From: Bacillota bacterium
Lineage (GTDB): Bacteria > Bacillota_C > Negativicutes > JAEYSJ01
DNA: 11,044 nt
NCBI GenBank assembly: GCA_023434855.1
Contig: JAEYSJ010000317.1
Span: 1 to 11,044, forward strand
Direction: 5' to 3'
Positions 6,581 to 11,044 of the stretch are shown piece after piece. Below the pieces are notes generated by a model, which did no database searches, was not told the origin of the DNA, and saw nothing but the letters and a program-made list of their open reading frames with translations. Every line of letters starts with the position of its first letter. The stretch's first letter is position 1. The position numbers were made by a program, and so were the translations under genes.

Positions 6581-7711
6581 ATGGATGAGCAATATATGAA
6601 GCAGGCTTTAGACCTGGCGGAAAAAGCAGCCGGACGAACAAGCCCCAATCCGGTAGTCGGTGCTGTAATTGTCCGCGATGGTCGAATAGTAGGGCGGGGA
6701 TGGCATAAGCAGGCTGGGACACCGCATGCGGAAATTCATGCATTACATGAGGCAGGCGAATTAGCCCAGGGCGCTACCATATATGTTACGCTTGAGCCTT
6801 GTTCCCATCATGGCCGTACCGGCCCATGTACTGATGCTTTGATTAAAGCCGGAATTGGCAAAGTAGTTGCAGCGATAAGCGACCCTAATCCGCTGGTAGC
6901 GGGGCAAGGGCTCGATAAATTACGTAGCGCCGGCATCGACGTGGTAGATGGGGTACTGCCCGGTCAGGCTGCCAAATTAAATGAAACGTTTATTAAATGG
7001 ATAACCTGTAAAATGCCTTTCGGTGTACTGAAAACAGCAATGACCCTTGATGGGAAAATTGCCACACATGCCGGGCATTCTCAATGGATAACGAGCCATG
7101 CGGCAAGACAGCGTGTCCACCTGCTGCGGGATCGCTATGACGCTATTCTCGTAGGCATTGGTACGGTGCTGGCTGATGATCCGCAATTGACGACCCGCCT
7201 GCCGGAGGGGGGCAAAAATGCAATACGTATCATTGCCGACAGTATGGCGCGCACGCCGCTTACGGCCAAAGTTGTCAATGATGGGCAAGCGCATACTATT
7301 ATTGCAGTTTCATCCGAGGCTCCTAAAGAGAAGATCTCGGCCTTGCAGGATAAGGGAGTGGAAATATTAACTATTGCCAGCAGCACAGAAGGGGTTGACC
7401 TGCGCCAATTATTTAAAACCTTGGGAGAAAAGGGTATCACCAGCATTTTTATTGAAGGCGGTGCAAAAATTAACGCCGCCGCGCTGGCTGCCAATCTTGT
7501 TGATAAGGTCTACTGGTTTATTGCTCCAAAAATTATCGGCGGACACGCCGCGCCGGGTCCGGTAGGCGGTCTTGGCGCTAAATTGCTGGATGACGCTATC
7601 CAACTTGAGGATATAAATACTGAATACGTCGGGGAAGACATTTTAATCAGCGCATATTTGCGCCAACGGGAGGGCCGCGATGTTTACCGGACTTGTGGAA
7701 GAATTGGGTAA
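6581..7711 (+). CDS. ribD: Bifunctional riboflavin biosynthesis deaminase/reductase RibD
   Basis: This enzyme catalyses two consecutive steps: deamination of the pyrimidine made from GTP, then NADPH-dependent reduction of its ribosyl group to ribityl. The N-terminal deaminase domain (about 1-145) has the zinc site H49-A-E51 and P73-C74...P82-C83, with E51 the proton shuttle. The C-terminal reductase domain (about 146-365) carries KTAMTLDGKIAT, ILVGIGTVLADDPQLTTR and FIEGGAKINAA, typical of the RibD_C/dihydrofolate-reductase-like fold. The 376 residues match the usual length. The ATG has AGGAGGA at 6567-6573. This is the first gene of the operon behind the FMN riboswitch, and its last 32 bases overlap ribE. 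Confidence 0.98.
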   Translation: MDEQYMKQALDLAEKAAGRTSPNPVVGAVIVRDGRIVGRGWHKQAGTPHAEIHALHEAGELAQGATIYVTLEPCSHHGRTGPCTDALIKAGIGKVVAAISDPNPLVAGQGLDKLRSAGIDVVDGVLPGQAAKLNETFIKWITCKMPFGVLKTAMTLDGKIATHAGHSQWITSHAARQRVHLLRDRYDAILVGIGTVLADDPQLTTRLPEGGKNAIRIIADSMARTPLTAKVVNDGQAHTIIAVSSEAPKEKISALQDKGVEILTIASSTEGVDLRQLFKTLGEKGITSIFIEGGAKINAAALAANLVDKVYWFIAPKIIGGHAAPGPVGGLGAKLLDDAIQLEDINTEYVGEDILISAYLRQREGRDVYRTCGRIG

Positions 7712-8336
7712 AGTAAAAGCTATTGCTAAAAGCGCGAAGTCAGTACGTATAACAATAGCGGCACATAAAATACTTAATGATATCAAAATGGGCGACAGCA
7801 TTGCCGTGAATGGGACTTGCCTTACGGTGGTAGATTACGGTGACGCATGGTTTACTGCCGATGTTATGCCGGAAACTGTCGAACGTACCGCCCTGTCCGG
7901 GCAAAAAATTGGCGATACTGTTAACTTAGAAAGAACGCTGAGGGTAGGTGACCGGCTCGGGGGCCATATTGTTAGCGGACATATTGATGGTGTTGGTACA
8001 ATTCGCGCCAAAGAAATGAACGATATTGCCGTAATAGTACGAATCGAAGCCGGGCCGGAAATTATGAGATTCATTGTTAAAAAGGGCTCAATCGCTATTG
8101 ATGGAATAAGCCTAACAGTTGTAGATTGTGACGCAAATTCGTTTTCGGTGTCGCTTATTCCCCACACGGCAGCTATGACTACACTTGGTATAAAAAACAC
8201 CGGTGATCCGGTTAACCTTGAAACAGATATTATCGGCAAGTATGTGGAAAAATTATTAGGATTGAGTCCGCCGCAGGCTACAAACAAATCCAATATTTCC
8301 ATGGAATTTCTTCAGCAGCATGGTTTTACGCTATAA
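7680..8336 (+). CDS. ribE: Riboflavin synthase, alpha subunit
   Basis: This enzyme dismutates two molecules of 6,7-dimethyl-8-ribityllumazine into riboflavin and 5-amino-6-ribitylaminouracil. The 218-residue protein starts with the conserved [10 protein letters not shown] and contains two homologous lumazine-binding barrels. The first (about 1-95) has [12 protein letters not shown]; the second (about 97-190) has [11 protein letters not shown] and [13 protein letters not shown]. The C-terminal tail supports trimerisation in the family. The ATG at 7680 lies inside the end of ribD in another frame, with GGGAGGG at 7668-7674 as the ribosome binding site, so it is probably translationally coupled to ribD. 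The symbol follows Bacillus usage; other species call this gene ribC. Confidence 0.97.
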   Translation: MFTGLVEELGKVKAIAKSAKSVRITIAAHKILNDIKMGDSIAVNGTCLTVVDYGDAWFTADVMPETVERTALSGQKIGDTVNLERTLRVGDRLGGHIVSGHIDGVGTIRAKEMNDIAVIVRIEAGPEIMRFIVKKGSIAIDGISLTVVDCDANSFSVSLIPHTAAMTTLGIKNTGDPVNLETDIIGKYVEKLLGLSPPQATNKSNISMEFLQQHGFTL

Positions 8337-8343
8337 AGGAGGT
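8335..8343 (+). promoter_or_regulatory. Strong Shine-Dalgarno fixing the ribBA start
   Basis: AAAGGAGGT overlaps the ribE stop and lies 9 bases before the ATG at 8353. It contradicts an in-frame upstream ATG at 8320, which lies within ribE and would add 11 residues ([11 protein letters not shown]) not typical of RibBA. Confidence 0.8.
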
Positions 8344-8352
8344 ATTCATATA

Positions 8353-9561
8353 ATGAAGTTTAATACAATTGACGAAGCAATTGCGGATATAAAAAATGGC
8401 AAAATGATTGTTGTGGTTGACGACGAAGACAGGGAGAACGAAGGCGACCTGTTAATGGCTGCAGAAAAAGTTACACCTGAAGCAATCAATTTTATGGCGA
8501 CCTATGGGCGTGGTCTTATCTGTATGCCGGTGGTGGGTTCCAGACTGGATGAATTAGAAATAGGTGCAATGGTAGCCCAAAATACCGATAATCACTGCAC
8601 TGCTTTTACCGTTTCCATTGATGCGGCAAGTGTAACAACAGGTATTTCGGCCTACGAACGTGCTATAACTGTACAAACTGTACTTGATCCCTGTACTGCC
8701 CCCTATGATCTTAGGCGACCTGGCCATATATTTCCACTTAGATACTGTGAAGGCGGGGTATTGCGCCGTGCAGGTCATACGGAAGCATGTGTTGATCTAG
8801 CTAAACTAGCAGGCTTATATCCGGCTGGTGTCATTTGCGAAATTATGAATGAAGACGGATCAATGTCCAGAGTACCTGAATTGATGAATTTCGTAGCCAA
8901 ACATGATTTAAAAATTATCACTATTGCTGAATTGATTAAATATCGAAAAATGCATGAAAAATTTGTTACACGGGTAGCTGAAACAAATCTTCCGACAAAA
9001 TATGGAAACTTCCGCCTTATTGCCTATGAAAACCAGCTTGATAATCAATGCCATGTGGCATTAGTCAAAGGCGAAATTGCCGGTAAACCCAACGTACTTG
9101 TGCGTGTTCACTCGGAATGCCTGACAGGGGATGCTTTTGGCTCACTTCGTTGTGATTGTGGTGATCAACTGGCTACCGCATTAAAACGTATCGAAGCCGA
9201 AGGACAGGGCGCGTTGCTTTATATGCGTCAGGAAGGTCGGGGTATTGGATTAGCTAATAAAATTCGGGCTTATGCTTTGCAGGATAAAGGAAAAGATACA
9301 GTTGAAGCTAATGAACTGTTGGGTTTTGCCCCGGACATGCGGGATTATGGGATTGGAGCGCAAATCTTAGTTGACCTTGGTTTGTCCAGTATTCGTTTAT
9401 TGACCAATAATCCGCGTAAACGAGTAGGTTTGGAGGGCTACGGGCTAACTATTAGTGAAAGGCTGCCATTAGAAATTAAAGCAAATAAGTTTAATCAGCG
9501 GTACCTTTCAATAAAAAAAGCCAAGCTGGGACATATGCTGAAACAATATGAGGAGGCGTAA
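8353..9561 (+). CDS. ribBA: Bifunctional 3,4-dihydroxy-2-butanone-4-phosphate synthase / GTP cyclohydrolase II RibBA
   Basis: This enzyme feeds both branches of riboflavin synthesis. The N-terminal RibB domain converts ribulose 5-phosphate to 3,4-dihydroxy-2-butanone 4-phosphate plus formate; the C-terminal RibA domain opens GTP to the first pyrimidine intermediate. The protein has 402 residues. RibB (about 1-200) shows [39 protein letters not shown] and [11 protein letters not shown]. RibA (about 205-400) shows [14 protein letters not shown] with zinc ligands C256, C267 and C269 (CDC), then [18 protein letters not shown] and LLTNNPRKR. Both domains have their key motifs, so both activities are expected. 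The start at 8353 is chosen on its ribosome binding site. It is separated from ribH by three bases. Confidence 0.98.
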   Translation: MKFNTIDEAIADIKNGKMIVVVDDEDRENEGDLLMAAEKVTPEAINFMATYGRGLICMPVVGSRLDELEIGAMVAQNTDNHCTAFTVSIDAASVTTGISAYERAITVQTVLDPCTAPYDLRRPGHIFPLRYCEGGVLRRAGHTEACVDLAKLAGLYPAGVICEIMNEDGSMSRVPELMNFVAKHDLKIITIAELIKYRKMHEKFVTRVAETNLPTKYGNFRLIAYENQLDNQCHVALVKGEIAGKPNVLVRVHSECLTGDAFGSLRCDCGDQLATALKRIEAEGQGALLYMRQEGRGIGLANKIRAYALQDKGKDTVEANELLGFAPDMRDYGIGAQILVDLGLSSIRLLTNNPRKRVGLEGYGLTISERLPLEIKANKFNQRYLSIKKAKLGHMLKQYEEA

Positions 9562-9564
9562 AAG

Positions 9565-10029
9565 ATGATAAAAACTTTTGAAGGAAAACTTGTAGCTGAA
9601 GGCTTAAAAGTTGGCATTGTGGTAGCAAGGTTTAATGAATTTATTACCAGCAAACTGTTAGGTGGAGCGTTGGATGCTCTTACACGCCACGGCGCAAACG
9701 AAGGGGATATTGAAATTGTTTGGGTCCCTGGGGCTTTTGAAATTCCGCTGGTAGCGCAAAAAATGGCTACCAGCCAAAAATATCAGGCAATTATTTGTCT
9801 TGGAACAGTTATCCGTGGCAGCACTTCCCATTATGACTATGTATGTGCCGAAGTCTCCAAAGGTATAGCCCATGTTGCCATGGCCAGCGGTATACCAACC
9901 ATTTTCGGCGTACTGACTACTGATACTATCGAGCAAGCCATTGAACGTGCCGGCACAAAAGCCGGTAACAAAGGATTCGATGCCGCAGTATCGGCAATAG
10001 AAATGGCTAATTTATTAAAAAGTATCTAG
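9565..10029 (+). CDS. ribH: 6,7-dimethyl-8-ribityllumazine synthase
   Basis: This enzyme condenses 5-amino-6-ribitylaminouracil with dihydroxybutanone phosphate to form lumazine, the substrate of RibE; in the family it assembles as pentamers or 60-subunit capsids. The 154 residues show VARFNEFIT (ribityl binding), [25 protein letters not shown] with catalytic H89, and [21 protein letters not shown] near the C terminus is also typical. AGGAGG at 9551-9556 is the ribosome binding site, and only three bases separate it from ribBA. It is the last gene of the rib operon; no terminator follows, so transcription may continue into the next two genes. Confidence 0.98.
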   Translation: MIKTFEGKLVAEGLKVGIVVARFNEFITSKLLGGALDALTRHGANEGDIEIVWVPGAFEIPLVAQKMATSQKYQAIICLGTVIRGSTSHYDYVCAEVSKGIAHVAMASGIPTIFGVLTTDTIEQAIERAGTKAGNKGFDAAVSAIEMANLLKSI

Positions 10030-10080
10030 GTTTAAATTTATGTAAAATATTTCCAGGGAAATACTATGGGGGGATTAGCG

Positions 10081-10638
10081 TTGAAAATCGGGATAGTCAG
10101 CGATACTCATGGCTGCTTAGCAACATGGGAAATGATTTATAGTAGGTATTTTTTTGACACTGATTTAATCATCCATGCCGGTGATGTTTTGTACCATGGA
10201 CCCCGCAATGCGATACCTGCGGAATACAATCCCAAACAATTAGCCCAAGTGCTTAATGAATGTCCCAAACCAATTGTGGTAGCCTGTGGCAATTGTGACG
10301 CCGAAGTGGACAGCATGGTGCTTAACATACCTATACAATCACCATATGCTTATCTGCTGCTTGCTGATATTCCTATCATAGTAAATCATGGTCATGCCCT
10401 GGCCGAGGATGTTAAACGCGAAACTGCTGCTAAATTCAAAGCCAAAATGTATATTACCGGACATACTCATTTAGCAGTATTAGAAAAACAGAATGGCATT
10501 ATTTATCTTAATCCTGGTTCACCGGCAATGTCTAAACGCCCGGATGGTCGCGGCACTATTGCCAAGCTTTGTGATCGCACCATTCAAATATTGGATGTAG
10601 CTACTGGTGAAACATTGGTATCAGAAGTAATTAATTAA
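10081..10638 (+). CDS. yfcE: YfcE-like metallophosphoesterase (phosphodiesterase)
   Basis: This is a small calcineurin-like phosphoesterase related to E. coli YfcE, a Mn-dependent phosphodiesterase whose physiological substrate is not settled. From the TTG at 10081 the protein has 185 residues and begins MKIGIVSDTHG, the usual N terminus; GGGGGGA at 10068-10074 would be its ribosome binding site. An ATG at 10066 adds MGGLA and is the alternative start. Metal ligands are visible: D8-x-H10, D35 in HAGDVLYHGPRNA, N71 in GNCD, H103 in NHGH, and H128-x-H130 in TGHTH. The GDVLYHGPRN stretch is specifically YfcE-like. It lies 51 bases after ribH and 23 before hslO. A role in riboflavin synthesis is possible by position but unsupported. 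Confidence 0.9.
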   Translation: MKIGIVSDTHGCLATWEMIYSRYFFDTDLIIHAGDVLYHGPRNAIPAEYNPKQLAQVLNECPKPIVVACGNCDAEVDSMVLNIPIQSPYAYLLLADIPIIVNHGHALAEDVKRETAAKFKAKMYITGHTHLAVLEKQNGIIYLNPGSPAMSKRPDGRGTIAKLCDRTIQILDVATGETLVSEVIN

Positions 10639-10661
10639 GAAACCGGGGGTAAGAACCGATT

Positions 10662-11042
10662 ATGAATGACCATCTCGTACGGGCTATTGCACCAGGTGTT
10701 CGCATCTTCGCCGCTGTAACTACTAATCTGGTGGAAGAAGCCAGGAACAGGCATAATTGCTTTCCGGTTGCTATTGCCGCTTTAGGACGCACAATGACCG
10801 GCGCATTGCTGCTGGCCGCGAATTTAAAAACAGATGAAAGCACTACGATTCGTATTGTAGGCGATGGACCTTTGGGTGAAAGTATCGCTGATGCCTATGC
10901 AAGCGGCTTGGTACGTGGTTATGTTAAAAATCCTCAGGTCGATTTACCGCTCCGTAATGGTAAACTTGACGTAGGTACGGCAGTCGGAAGAGGGCAGATC
11001 TATGTAACAAGATTCACCAGCCTTAAACAGCCATTTACCGGC
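10662..11042 (+). CDS. hslO: Hsp33 redox-regulated chaperone, 3'-truncated by window edge
   Basis: Translation from the ATG at 10662 runs open to the end of the window (127 residues). It matches the N-terminal core domain of Hsp33: HLVRAIAPGVRIFAA, AALGRTMTGALLLAANLK, VGDGPLGESIADAYASG, VRGYVKNPQVDLPL and LDVGTAVGRG are all family positions. Hsp33 is a cytosolic holdase activated by oxidation and unfolding. The regulatory zinc-binding cysteines (CxC and CxxC) lie in the C-terminal part, beyond the window, so redox control cannot be checked. GGGGGT at 10645-10650 is a rather distant ribosome binding site. It is probably cotranscribed with the yfcE-like gene. Confidence 0.95.
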   Translation, partial: MNDHLVRAIAPGVRIFAAVTTNLVEEARNRHNCFPVAIAALGRTMTGALLLAANLKTDESTTIRIVGDGPLGESIADAYASGLVRGYVKNPQVDLPLRNGKLDVGTAVGRGQIYVTRFTSLKQPFTG

Positions 11043-11044
11043 AG

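Noticed and set aside
6319..6648. Minus-strand reading frame of 109 codons across the rib leader
   Set aside because: It runs through the riboswitch terminator, the CACAGAG repeat and the start of ribD; its low-complexity residues (LCPLCPL, NRRDHRG) are translated repeat, not a protein.
8320..8352. ATG at 8320 as the ribBA start
   Set aside because: It lies within the end of ribE, and the perfect AAAGGAGGT at 8335-8343 serves the ATG at 8353.

Overview
The window is a stretch of ordinary bacterial core genome, with all genes on the + strand. It carries two adjacent functional blocks and two small non-coding elements that look like mobile-element remnants. Low-GC Gram-positive features are clear: strong AGGAGG-type ribosome binding sites, GTG/TTG starts, a PASTA-domain Ser/Thr kinase, and an FMN riboswitch ahead of a ribD-ribE-ribBA-ribH operon. 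A Bacillota (Firmicutes) host is therefore likely, perhaps a Negativicute or clostridial anaerobe. The finer placement is inference only.

Positions 1-5294 hold a cell-wall growth and signalling cluster: the 3' part of a RodA/FtsW-type glycan polymerase, a class B penicillin-binding protein, a PASTA kinase (PknB/PrkC type) and the ribosome-assembly GTPase RsgA. The genes overlap by 4 bases or are 16 bases apart, so they look like one operon. The polymerase and transpeptidase would form a matched peptidoglycan synthase, and the kinase senses wall fragments through its external PASTA repeats. Ribulose-5-phosphate 3-epimerase (rpe) follows after a 139-base gap. That gap is filled by three consecutive hairpins, the last a perfect 10-bp stem without a U-tract. 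It resembles the right end / guide-RNA scaffold of an IS200/IS605-type element, or a stand-alone structured RNA.

Positions 6082-6580 are non-coding and form the rib control region. They contain an extended -10 promoter, a complete FMN riboswitch aptamer, a Rho-independent terminator, and then a roughly 170-bp imperfect inverted repeat with CACAGAG tandem units that looks like a MITE inserted between the riboswitch and ribD. The operon at 6581-10029 encodes RibD (deaminase/reductase), RibE (riboflavin synthase), RibBA (DHBP synthase/GTP cyclohydrolase II) and RibH (lumazine synthase). Together these make riboflavin from GTP and ribulose 5-phosphate, apart from the dephosphorylation step. A YfcE-like metallophosphoesterase and the 5' part of hslO (Hsp33 redox chaperone) complete the window.

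I found no new multi-gene system. The points most worth a second look are the structured element after rsgA, the MITE-like insertion in the rib leader, and the apparent switching mechanism of the riboswitch, whose terminator arm repeats the aptamer's P1 strand.
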